Source: an uncultured Prevotellaceae bacterium (lineage in GTDB: Bacteria; Bacteroidota; Bacteroidia; Bacteroidales; Bacteroidaceae). Taken from it: a stretch of 47,755 bases of DNA. Below the pieces are notes generated by a model. That model saw only the letters and a program-made list of their open reading frames with translations. It was not told the origin of the DNA and ran no database searches. Shown piece after piece: positions 40,755 through 47,755 of the stretch. Numbering within the stretch: position 1 is the stretch's first letter; each line of letters opens with the position of its first letter. Made by a program: the position numbers and the translations under genes. The stretch is taken from positions 1 through 47,755 of the forward strand of contig CADADN010000027.1 of assembly GCA_902786665.1 (NCBI GenBank), in the 5' to 3' direction.

Positions 40755-43382
40755 TTACTTCTTGATAAGGTGAGACAATCCCTTTATTGCAAACTCATCG
40801 CCCGTCAGTTGACCGATAAGCGTGGCGAGATTCTGCTCTGACTCAGCGATGCCCTGTTCGATGTCGTTGTAGGTGATGGCATATTTCTCGCTAAGTGCGG
40901 TAATGGCATCGGCCAAGTTCTGGACGACGGCATCAGGCAGCGCCTCGATGGCAGAAGTGATGGGGAGAATCCATTTCTGTTCCAAGAACATCTGCACGTC
41001 CTTCATGTCAAGACTTTCAATGGTCTTGATGGTCTGTGCCTCCAAAGCTTGTTTGTCCTTGGCAACTTGTTTCTTCTTTGCCGACTGTTCATCCCAGAGC
41101 GCAACGATGGTTTTCAGTTGATCCTTGATGTCATCGTCCACTTCCGCCTTGGGTTTGCTGTCGGCTGTAATCTCCTTCTTGATGAAGGCATTGTCCTTCT
41201 CCGCGTCAAAATACTTTTCGGTATCTTCCATGCCCAATAGTTCCTCGCGGGCAGCATCCAGTTCGCCGTCGATGGCTTCGATGCGGGCTTGCAGGGCAGC
41301 GATGGCATCGAGGTCGCTCTGGAAGAGCGTCTTCTGGACGAGTTCAAAGGGTATGATGCGCCCCTTGAGGCCGTCTTGCACCTCCTGCTCCACACCGTTC
41401 TTGTCTTTCACCATCTTCATCTTGTCTTCCACCACATTGCAGGCACCGAAACCCTCGGTCTGGATGATTTCCACGTCGCCCATGATGTCTGCCCAGTGGT
41501 CAGCGAGAATCTGGTATGCGGCATACTTGTCTACAAGAGGCAGTCCCTCGCAGCGGCTGAAGATGTGGGCAGAGATGAGGTCGCTTTCCACCACCTCCTT
41601 CACCTGCTCCACATTGTCGATGAGACGGATGTGGAGCAACCGCTTGAAGTCGTCGAAGGCTGCGGCAAAACGTGCCTTGAAATCCTTCACGTCGGCATTG
41701 GCTTTGATGGCAGCCACGATGTCGGGAGTCTTGACGGTGGAGTAGGGGCTGTCTTGCTCCGCAGCAAAGATTTCCTGCTGCAGTGTGGGGAAGGCATCCC
41801 AGTACTCCGCAAGGTCGGCAATCTCGCTGTTGGGTATGCCGCCGAACATGGTGGCGTAGATGTCGTATTTCACAGGTGCCTCGCTGCTGTCCACATAGCG
41901 GGGGATGTTGAGGTTGTATTCGTTGCGGCGAATCTCGTCGCGACTCACCACACGCGAGAAGCCCGGTATCTCCTTGCGCTCGCGGTAGGTGTCGGCTATC
42001 TTCTTCACATCACAGGCACGGAGGCGGTTTTGCTTGCCGTCTTTCACAAACCCTTTGCTGGCATCGATGATGAGCACGCCCTCGCTGCCACGGTTCTTTT
42101 TCAGCACCATGATGAGCGTGGGGATGCCCGTGCCGAAGAAGATGTTGGCGGGGAGGCCGATGATGGCATCGATATTGTTCTTCTCGATGAGGTTGGCACG
42201 AATCTGCCCTTCAGCCTGGCCTTCCTCACGCTCTTCCGCAGGGAGGAGGTTGCCGTCCTTGTCATAAATCTTGGGCGTCTTGCCACGGAACAACACACCA
42301 TGGGGCATGACGATGGTGAGGATGCCATCGCTCTTGATGTGGTGCAATTCGTGAAGGAGAAAAGCATAGTCGGCCTTGGTCTTCGGTGCCACGCCATAGT
42401 TCTTGAATCGTGGGTCATACTCCTTGTCCTTCGGGTCCCAGTGTTGTGAATAGGGCGGGTTGCTGACCACGGCATCCACTGCCAGCGGCTTGTCAATCTC
42501 GGAACCCTCCTCATGGATGGGCCAGTCCTCCTCTAGGGTGTCGGCACAACGAGTGACGATGTTCTGTGGGATGATGCCCCGCATGACGAGGTTCATGCGG
42601 GTGAGGTTGTAGGTGTTCTCCTTCAACTCCTGCGCATAATACTTCACCTTGTTCTTGCCCTGGATGTGCTTGCTGACTGCCTTGCCGATGGTGATGAGCA
42701 ACGAACCGGAACCGGAGGTGGGGTCGTAGATTTCAAGGCTTTCTTTATCCTTATGGTGCTCGGCCACTATCTCCGACATGATCATCGCCACCTCATGGGG
42801 CGTATAGAACTCACCCGCCTTCTTTCCGGCATTTGCAGCGAAGTTGCTGATGAGGAACTCATAGACGTAGCCCAGCACGTCGTAGTCCTGTGAGCCGTCG
42901 GTGGGAATGTCCTTGATGAGTTTGATGAGTCCTTTCAGTGCCTTCGTCTGCGAACTGGGATTATCGCCCAGTTTGCTGAGTCCCTCACGCAGGGTCTTGA
43001 AGATGCCGTCGTACACTGATGCGTAGTTGTCGCTCATCAACCGCTCGAAATTGCTCAATGCCTCACTCAGGGTCTGCACGCTGAAACTGGCATCATTGAG
43101 CCATGTGCTGAAAAGATATTTGTATTCGATGAAGAATCCGATATGCTCCTGGCATTCTGATATGGCATTCCTCATGTTCATATCCTCATAGTTCTCCACG
43201 AGTTCGGGCAGTTCGTCTTCCTCCCAGTCGCATACCTCCGTGAAATACTTCACTTCGGTGTCGGATAGAAACTTATAGAAGATAAGTCCAAGGATATAGT
43301 CCTTGTATTCGTTGGCTTCTATCTTGTTGCGCATGTTGTTGGCTGAAGCCCAAATACGATTGGCAAGTTGTTGTTTGTTCAT
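40755..43382 (-). CDS. hsdM: Type I restriction enzyme, N6-adenine methylase subunit
   Basis: An 875-aa HsdM from the ATG at 43382. The N-terminal HsdM domain (about 5-130, KQQLANRIWASANNMRN) is followed by the methylase core with AdoMet motif I DPTSGSGSLL (about 220-229) and catalytic motif IV NPPY (about 308-311). After about residue 560 it continues with a long helical extension containing coiled-coil segments (AIAALQARIEAIDGELDAAREELL), making it much longer than the usual 500-550 aa. It methylates adenine at the target set by HsdS and protects host DNA. It is the first full gene of the locus. Confidence 0.95.
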   Translation of the reverse strand: MNKQQLANRIWASANNMRNKIEANEYKDYILGLIFYKFLSDTEVKYFTEVCDWEEDELPELVENYEDMNMRNAISECQEHIGFFIEYKYLFSTWLNDASFSVQTLSEALSNFERLMSDNYASVYDGIFKTLREGLSKLGDNPSSQTKALKGLIKLIKDIPTDGSQDYDVLGYVYEFLISNFAANAGKKAGEFYTPHEVAMIMSEIVAEHHKDKESLEIYDPTSGSGSLLITIGKAVSKHIQGKNKVKYYAQELKENTYNLTRMNLVMRGIIPQNIVTRCADTLEEDWPIHEEGSEIDKPLAVDAVVSNPPYSQHWDPKDKEYDPRFKNYGVAPKTKADYAFLLHELHHIKSDGILTIVMPHGVLFRGKTPKIYDKDGNLLPAEEREEGQAEGQIRANLIEKNNIDAIIGLPANIFFGTGIPTLIMVLKKNRGSEGVLIIDASKGFVKDGKQNRLRACDVKKIADTYRERKEIPGFSRVVSRDEIRRNEYNLNIPRYVDSSEAPVKYDIYATMFGGIPNSEIADLAEYWDAFPTLQQEIFAAEQDSPYSTVKTPDIVAAIKANADVKDFKARFAAAFDDFKRLLHIRLIDNVEQVKEVVESDLISAHIFSRCEGLPLVDKYAAYQILADHWADIMGDVEIIQTEGFGACNVVEDKMKMVKDKNGVEQEVQDGLKGRIIPFELVQKTLFQSDLDAIAALQARIEAIDGELDAAREELLGMEDTEKYFDAEKDNAFIKKEITADSKPKAEVDDDIKDQLKTIVALWDEQSAKKKQVAKDKQALEAQTIKTIESLDMKDVQMFLEQKWILPITSAIEALPDAVVQNLADAITALSEKYAITYNDIEQGIAESEQNLATLIGQLTGDEFAIKGLSHLIKK

Positions 43383-43405
43383 ATCGTGAAACAATTAATT
43401 GTCAA

Positions 43406-43543
43406 TTACTGGTTCCCATATAAGTCGTCAAGTGCCTCGTTAACCTTGTTGACAAGGTCTTCTATCTCGTACTTCCTGCTGAAATCACAGAAACAACGGT
43501 CAAGTATCTGGTAGCGCAGTTGGGCATTTTTGTTAGTAGGCAT
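43406..43543 (-). pseudogene. N-terminal stump of a WYL-domain regulator
   Basis: A 45-codon frame starting MPTNKNAQLRYQILDRCF, ending IEDLVNKVNEALDDLYGNQ and stop. This is the conserved N-terminus of the Bacteroidetes WYL-domain transcriptional regulators (MPTNKNA...RY), which normally run to about 300-350 aa with a helix-turn-helix and a WYL domain. Everything after about 45 residues is missing. It sits 23 bp upstream of hsdM on the same strand, with a TAACTTTG box upstream, so it probably marks the old promoter and leader of the restriction locus. It could also be expressed as a short leader peptide. Confidence 0.7.
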
Positions 43544-43599
43544 TCTGACTATCTGATAAGGTTAGTATGGAATGTGTTCAAGGTCGCACATTTAATATG

Positions 43600-43607
43600 C
43601 AAAGTTA
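43600..43607 (-). promoter_or_regulatory. -7 box upstream of the WYL stump and hsdM
   Basis: Minus-strand TAACTTTG, 56 bp before the ATG of the stump. No good TTTG was found 20 bp further up, so the call is tentative. Confidence 0.35.
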
Positions 43608-43780
43608 ACATTTTTCTTGCTTTATAAGCGTTTCCCTTAACAATAAATACATCATATAATGTTAAATTGGCATCAAAAACGTTCATTTTCGCTCAATTTT
43701 CGTAATTTTGCCATATGTATTAGTCATTTGTGAAGATAGACTACACTATGACGGTTTAACTTTGTAACCAAAACAGGACT

Positions 43781-44014
43781 ATGGATAAGATAAAAGGTTA
43801 TGTATACATCCTCACGAACAAAAGCTTTCGTGATGATTGGGTGAAGATAGGCAAGAGCAGCCGCCCCGTGGATGTACGCATAGACCCTTCGGGGAAGGCC
43901 CAGCGGCATTTGTATGGCTCAATTCCCCGTTCTACGAGCAGCACTTTCAACCTTGTGCCGTCAAACCCGAATATCACGCAGTCTGTCGTGACGCTGGGGT
44001 GGGGGTGTTCATAG
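43781..44014 (+). pseudogene. GIY-YIG/T5orf172-type nuclease remnant
   Basis: The first 30 residues, MDKIKGYVYILTNKSF and WVKIGKSSRPVDVR, match the N-terminus of T5orf172-type GIY-YIG nucleases (GYVYILT, then VKIGKS). After VDVR the frame diverges into unrelated sequence and stops at 44014, so the catalytic Arg/Glu region is lost. A different frame (43900-44000) reads FYEQHFQPCAVKPEYHAVCRD, of unknown origin. The fragment probably comes from a deletion or rearrangement next to the restriction locus. Confidence 0.6.
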
Positions 44015-44166
44015 GTGTATCGTCCTTTTTTTTGCTTCCATTGCTTGTTTGGTTTGTTTCTGCATTATCTGGGCTTGGCAGAGCCTGGTGGATGAGCCAA
44101 CTTCGCGTGCATTCGCAGCGGTTTTGCTGTACATCCCCAAGCCCTGTCTTCGCTCAATCACATTTT

Positions 44167-44721
44167 TCATTCTTCATCTTTCATGAGCCAGTCGCGGACC
44201 TCCATCAAGGCGCATCCAAGCAGGTTCTCGCCCTGCCATTGCTCGACAGTGCCCTTTTGCGCATCCTCCCTTCCAAGGCCGATGCCCCAGATTTTGTCGA
44301 AGGGACTCGCCTCGGCGATGATGGCCTCCCCTGTGGAGAGGAGGAAGGCCTGGATGTCGGGGTTCTGTCCGAACTTCGCCTTGTTGCCAGCGACGACGAT
44401 GCCGTATTTGCGGGCATCCCAGAGCTCTTGGTCGAAGCCGCGGATCTTCCTGCCCAGTTTCTTGTAGTAGAAGGGGTTGTCAGCCGCCATGATCTCGTTG
44501 AACACTTCCTCGTCACCGAACAGCCGCGCCTTGCTGGCCATCATGTACTGCTCGGTGGTGTGGTATTGCACGCCCTCCACCTCGAACCAACAGTCGTACC
44601 ACTGGCTGAAGCATGCCGTTGTCATTTTCTTCGGATTGGGAGTGTGTCCCCAGAAGTAGATGATTGTCGTATCTGGATTCCGACGTGCAATCTCTTTGAT
44701 TTTCTCAATGTCGTATTTCAT
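44167..44721 (-). CDS. NADAR-domain protein
   Basis: A 184-aa stand-alone NADAR (YbiA/COG3236) protein. Recognisable stretches are WYDCWFEVEGVQYHTTEQYMMASKARLFGD, DPYYYKKLGRKIRGFDQELWDARKYGIVVAGNKAKF, FLLSTGEAIIAEASPFDKIWGIGLG and GENLLGCALMEVRDWL. The family acts on N-glycosidic bonds, including ADP-ribose attached to guanine in DNA, and intermediates of nucleotide metabolism. No signal peptide, hence cytoplasmic. Its ATG overlaps the stop of the NMNAT-NADAR fusion by 4 bp, so the two are translationally coupled. The substrate is inferred, not shown. Confidence 0.9.
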   Translation of the reverse strand: MKYDIEKIKEIARRNPDTTIIYFWGHTPNPKKMTTACFSQWYDCWFEVEGVQYHTTEQYMMASKARLFGDEEVFNEIMAADNPFYYKKLGRKIRGFDQELWDARKYGIVVAGNKAKFGQNPDIQAFLLSTGEAIIAEASPFDKIWGIGLGREDAQKGTVEQWQGENLLGCALMEVRDWLMKDEE

Positions 44722-45779
44722 TTTCTTGTCTCCTTTTCTCTTATTCTCATGATGATTTTACCTAAATGATTCTCTCCTATCCAACTGTACAGGTCAACAC
44801 CCCAAAAAGTCTCCTGCTTGCTGTTGCCGTTGACCAGGATGTGGTCTCCCGTTTCCAACAGCTTTTTCATCAGAACGGGATTCTGTCCGAACTTGGCCGT
44901 GAGGATGGACTCCATGATGTCGAGCCGGGCATCTTCCCAGCCGGGGTAGGGGATTTGCTCTTTTGCCCTGACAATGGCCTTGTCGATGGAGCAACTGGCA
45001 TACACCTTGCGCTCGGACTCGTCCTGGCACTTGGAGGACAGGAAGGCTGCCTCGGCAGTGTTGTACCTGATGCCCTCCCAGACGAACGGGCATCCGAAGC
45101 GGTTGTCCATGAAGGCATAGTCGCCCTTGAACCTCTCAACCATATCTGGGAAGTCCGCTGCCTTGAAGTCCTTGAACAGCTCCCATGCCCCGGGGCACAT
45201 CAGTTCACTGCAGGACTCTCCGTTCAGCATCCGCTCCCTGATCAGCGACGAGCTTACAGAGCTTGTTCCTTCGGGTTGGGGCAGTGTGACGATGCGGTCA
45301 AGGTGGTTGGAGAGGATTTCGTTCTTGCTCAATATGGTGTCGAGCGTATCACTTTCCCTTGAGAAGAGTATGACACAGAAAGCGTCAAGGAACTTCCTCT
45401 TTTCCGTCAGGTGAATAAGCAGGTCCAGCTTGTCGGCACCCATGATGAAGTACAGCTCAGCATTGGGATGCTCTTCCTGAAGAGCCATCAAAGTCGGCAT
45501 CGTCCTAGCCTCGATGGTGCCTATTTCTTTCTCACACACCTGCATGCGGATGTCCGTACACATCGCCTGAAGCATCCTTATGCGCAACTCCGGCGACAGA
45601 ACGACTGGCGGGTGGCTGTGGCGCATCTTCCGCTTCAGGTAGGCGTCGCTTACCGGAACGAAGAAGCCGATATCTGCGCCTATGGCATCAATGGCCACCT
45701 TCATCAATGTGAAGTGTGCTACTGTCGGAGGGTTGAAACTGCCCCCCATCACAACGATTCTTTCTTTCTCTTTTTTCAT
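44718..45779 (-). CDS. Nicotinate/nicotinamide nucleotide adenylyltransferase fused to a NADAR domain
   Basis: A 353-aa fusion from the ATG at 45779 (MKKEKERIVVMGGSFNPP); the frame is open for another 177 codons upstream but crosses the promoter and a terminator and does not look like protein. Residues about 8-205 form an NMNAT/NadD nucleotidyltransferase: GGSFNPPTVAHF (GxFNPxHxGH-type motif) and the C-terminal SSVSSSLIRERML. Residues about 225-353 form a NADAR domain: FVWEGIRYNTAEAAFLSSK, WEDARLDIMESILTAKFGQN, KLLETGDHILVNGNSK, WGVD and GENHLGKIIMRIR. The first domain would build NAD-type dinucleotides; the second would cleave ADP-ribosyl bonds. It heads an operon with the second NADAR gene. 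Confidence 0.88.
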   Translation of the reverse strand: MKKEKERIVVMGGSFNPPTVAHFTLMKVAIDAIGADIGFFVPVSDAYLKRKMRHSHPPVVLSPELRIRMLQAMCTDIRMQVCEKEIGTIEARTMPTLMALQEEHPNAELYFIMGADKLDLLIHLTEKRKFLDAFCVILFSRESDTLDTILSKNEILSNHLDRIVTLPQPEGTSSVSSSLIRERMLNGESCSELMCPGAWELFKDFKAADFPDMVERFKGDYAFMDNRFGCPFVWEGIRYNTAEAAFLSSKCQDESERKVYASCSIDKAIVRAKEQIPYPGWEDARLDIMESILTAKFGQNPVLMKKLLETGDHILVNGNSKQETFWGVDLYSWIGENHLGKIIMRIREKETRK

Positions 45780-45784
45780 GCCTT

Positions 45785-45852
45785 GTGTAATTTTTACGCA
45801 AAGGTACGGTATAAATTTCATACTTCCAAATTTTTTAGCGTAAATTTTACGC
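45785..45852 (-). promoter_or_regulatory. Promoter and twin operators of the NMNAT-NADAR operon
   Basis: The promoter is TTTG, 20 nt, TACCTTTG (minus strand, 45799-45830), a perfect consensus. It is bracketed by a perfect 15-bp palindrome GCGTAAATTTTACGC (45838-45852) and by GTGTAATTTTTACGC (45785-45799), which matches it at 13 of 15 positions and overlaps the start-site side of the promoter. Centres are 53 bp apart, about five helical turns, as expected for a repressor with paired sites. The regulator is not encoded in this window. Confidence 0.75.
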
Positions 45853-46016
45853 AAGAGGTGTTTTTTTTTGAATTTTTTGGCTCTATTTAGGTCTGTATGG
45901 TGCAAAATAAGGGCATATGGCGGTTTTTCAGCTGAACAAATACCAATATAAAACAAACTTTTTCCAATGAGGCTCATATTCTTGATTCGTCCATTGGGGT
46001 CATGTATATGGAAAAG

Positions 46017-46053
46017 AAAAAATCCCCAAAGACTTTGACAAGTCTCCGGGGAT
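46017..46053 (-). terminator. Rho-independent terminator
   Basis: Minus-strand ATCCCC/GGGGAT outer stem with AGACTT-GTCA-AAGTCT-type inner stem, followed by six T. It would end the transcript coming from the cupin and DUF3784 genes. Confidence 0.7.
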
Positions 46054-46550
46054 ATGTTGAGAGTCTTCCATCTTGTTTTATGGCAAAACGGGTCGGGAAC
46101 AGTCTGGGCCTTTGGGGGGACTGCACCCCCCTTGGCGAAGACTAAGTTGAAGACAAGGCTGATGTCGAGGGCCGGCAGGAGTTCGGTTTGAGTAGCCCGA
46201 GGGCATGCCGTCCGTGCAGAAGACGAAACTTTTTTATCAGTCCTCTTTCCGGCTGCCGCCATCGTCTTTCGACGCATATCTTCATGATACATGTGTTGGG
46301 GTTTGGCCATCCTGTTCCCGTGAAGTCCGGCTTAGCACCCATTGAGGTGCAGGAACCGGCCATCCCGTCATTGTTCCATGGCGTTCAGCATGTCGTATGT
46401 CGCCTGAAGAGCCTCGGGGATGACGATCTTCAGTTGGCTGATGCGCTCTGTCTCCTTGTTCTGCCAGTCAGCGAAGAGCGTCTGCCCCACCACAAAGCTC
46501 ATCTAGCTACGATAGTTGTTTTCATTATGGCGCTCAAACAGCGAACTTCC
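46054..46550. other. Gene remnant region between cupin and terminator
   Basis: No complete gene is seen. A minus-strand frame at 46368-46502 reads MSFVVGQTLFADWQNKETE...AMEQ (44 codons), preceded directly by an in-frame stop; it looks like the natural C-terminal end of some protein, not identified. A GC-rich hairpin GGGGGG-ACTGCA-CCCCCC is at about 46116-46133. Confidence 0.4.
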
Positions 46551-46955
46551 CTACGGCTTCTTTATCTCCAAAATCCCATCCACCTCATGCTCGACGAACG
46601 GACCTTCCTTGCATTCGAAAAGAATACTTGGCTCCAGACACTCCACTCCGTGCCATGTGTTCTTTGGTATGTCGACCCCGTAATTACCATCTTCCTGACT
46701 GATGACGCAGGACTGTATCATTTCGCCATCGTCATCGTAGGTGGTCACCCTGACCTTGCCTTTCAAGATGACAACGGTTTCATCCTTGGTAGGATGGTGG
46801 TGCACAGGAATCTGCGTGCCAGGCTCCAAGGCATTGAGGAAACGATGGCATTTTTCTGAAAGGCTCTTGTGAAAGTTGTAGTTCATCCGCAGCCTCGGTG
46901 AAGCCTTTGCTTCTTCCGTCACCTTCTTGATTAACTTCTCATCTATGATTTCCAT
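46551..46955 (-). CDS. WbuC-family cupin metalloprotein
   Basis: A 134-aa protein. The start is the ATG at 46955 (MEIIDEKLIKKV). It carries an RMNYNFHKS segment, the cupin metal-site strand HHHPTKDETVVILKGKVRV (residues about 52-70) and the second motif IPKNTWHGVECLEPSILFECKEGPF. WbuC proteins are single-domain cupins often found with O-antigen or surface polysaccharide genes; here the function is unknown. It lies 24 bp after the DUF3784 gene, so the two are likely cotranscribed. Confidence 0.88.
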   Translation of the reverse strand: MEIIDEKLIKKVTEEAKASPRLRMNYNFHKSLSEKCHRFLNALEPGTQIPVHHHPTKDETVVILKGKVRVTTYDDDGEMIQSCVISQEDGNYGVDIPKNTWHGVECLEPSILFECKEGPFVEHEVDGILEIKKP

Positions 46956-46979
46956 ATCTGTATCTGTGGGGATTGATAA

Positions 46980-47285
46980 CTATTTCCTTTTGCACCATGT
47001 ATTGGCAAGCACCAAACCAATGATTGTCATCAGTATGACACAGAAAGCCGTGAACAGGTGTAAACTGGCATCGCCTTCTTTCCCAATGAAGACAGGTATG
47101 CATATCACTACAGGAGACAGGATGCAGATACCCGCGACAACTATTCGCAGACGCTTGATATTCACTTCCTTCCGTTCCTCTTCGCTGGCAGTGTTGTAAC
47201 CGGCAATGAGGTTATCCCCTTTTCCTGATAAGATAACCATGCCAAGCACAAACATGATGACGAAAATGATTATTGCTACTATCAT
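46980..47285 (-). CDS. DUF3784 membrane protein
   Basis: A 101-aa protein with three hydrophobic segments (about 2-20, 49-66, 78-95) and the characteristic GKGDNLIAGYNTASEEERKEVNIKRL segment between the first two. This matches DUF3784, a small family of unknown function common in Firmicutes and Bacteroidetes. It lies 27 bp after the nitroreductase fragment and 24 bp before the cupin gene. Confidence 0.85.
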   Translation of the reverse strand: MIVAIIIFVIMFVLGMVILSGKGDNLIAGYNTASEEERKEVNIKRLRIVVAGICILSPVVICIPVFIGKEGDASLHLFTAFCVILMTIIGLVLANTWCKRK

Positions 47286-47312
47286 AGGAATGTCATTTTA
47301 CTTTATCATACA

Positions 47313-47693
47313 TTATTTGACAACCTTGTAATAATCCGGTTTGCGAGGTTTCGGGGCGTGGCTGCCACCTTCCGCCTCATAGCCGATGCTCAAGGCACCG
47401 ACACCCATCAAGTTCTCGTTGATGCCCATGTCACGAAGCAGTTGTTGACCAGCTTCCGAGTCAAACATCTCGCGTTCCCGGTGAATCCAGCAGGTGCCGA
47501 GTCCGATTTCATGCGCCGCCAGCATCATCGTCTGGAGGACGATGCTGCCGTCGTATATCTCATTGCCATACCCCCTGTCGGTAAGGACGAGGATGATGGT
47601 GGGAGCACCATAATAGGGGTCGCTGGTTGTTCCCAACACTTCGGCGTTCATCTTTCTCCTGACTTCGGGAATCCATTGAAAAATTCCAACATT
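47313..47693 (-). pseudogene. 5'-truncated nitroreductase-family gene
   Basis: The C-terminal half of an FMN-dependent nitroreductase-like oxidoreductase: GAPTIILVLTD, SIVLQTMMLAAHEIGLGTCWIHRERE and LMGVGALSIGYEAEGG. An ATG at 47651 starts 112 codons; 14 further residues (NVGIFQWIPEVRRK) lie in frame before a TGA at 47694-47696. The N-terminal 60-80 residues, which carry part of the FMN site, are missing; upstream DNA is AT-rich, with motifs like the TTCAAT repeats. It is probably non-functional unless a short form is made. Confidence 0.65.
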
Positions 47694-47755
47694 TCAAAAT
47701 TTGACTATTGATTTTCAATTAGTTGCAGGATTTTATAGGGTGATTTGGGTGACGC

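Noticed and set aside
34571-43543. Complete integrative element carrying the restriction locus
   Set aside because: No integrase, relaxase or second att site was found in the window; only the repeat copy supports mobility.
45780-46310. 177-codon N-terminal extension of the NMNAT-NADAR gene
   Set aside because: It runs through the promoter, both palindromes and a terminator; composition is not protein-like and the NMNAT motif begins naturally at the ATG at 45779.

Overview
The window looks like chromosomal DNA of a Prevotella-type member of the Bacteroidales. The evidence is a complete SusC/SusD-type starch utilisation locus, GH115 and GH97 enzymes, a tail resembling a type IX secretion (T9SS) signal, type B ribosomal protein L31, and many promoters of the Bacteroidetes form (TTTG, about 20 nt, TAnnTTTG). 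No species name can be given from the sequence alone.

Layout. 1-3.2 kb: repeats, a secreted nuclease lipoprotein, L31 and an SH3-domain protein. 3.2-9.5 kb: an RNA methyltransferase/RsiV-like lipoprotein pair, a carboxypeptidase-regulatory-like protein, a possible structured RNA, a GH115 alpha-glucuronidase and a small unknown gene. 9.5-14.8 kb: a TonB-dependent receptor, a MITE-like palindromic element, and an operon of an M28 peptidase, a membrane protein and a calycin-like lipoprotein. 15.0-15.3 kb: tRNA-Ser(GGA) followed by a 49-bp tandem array made of its own 3' end. 15.9-20.2 kb: an operon of a CocE/NonD hydrolase, an HXXEE membrane protein and an aldo/keto reductase, divergent from an AraC regulator. 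20.3-34.2 kb: the starch locus (susB, susC, susD, susE-like and two GH13 amylases on the minus strand) with a divergent susR-like regulator. SusE and SusD bind starch at the surface, SusC imports oligosaccharides, GH13 and GH97 enzymes cleave them, and the regulator would sense them.

34.6-43.5 kb: a second copy of the tRNA-derived repeat, then a type I restriction-modification locus (hsdM, hsdS, fic, hsdR on the minus strand), preceded by the 45-codon stump of a WYL-type regulator. 43.8-45.8 kb: a GIY-YIG nuclease remnant and a two-gene NAD/ADP-ribose module: an adenylyltransferase fused to a NADAR domain, overlapping a stand-alone NADAR gene. Its promoter is bracketed by two near-identical palindromes. 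46-47.7 kb: a WbuC-type cupin, a DUF3784 membrane protein and a nitroreductase that lacks its N-terminal half.

The part most likely to hold something undescribed is 34.6-45.9 kb. There a Fic protein with its own promoter and repeated operator-like sites sits inside a type I restriction operon, and an NMNAT-NADAR/NADAR operon lies next to it. All functional links between these parts are inference from gene order and motifs.
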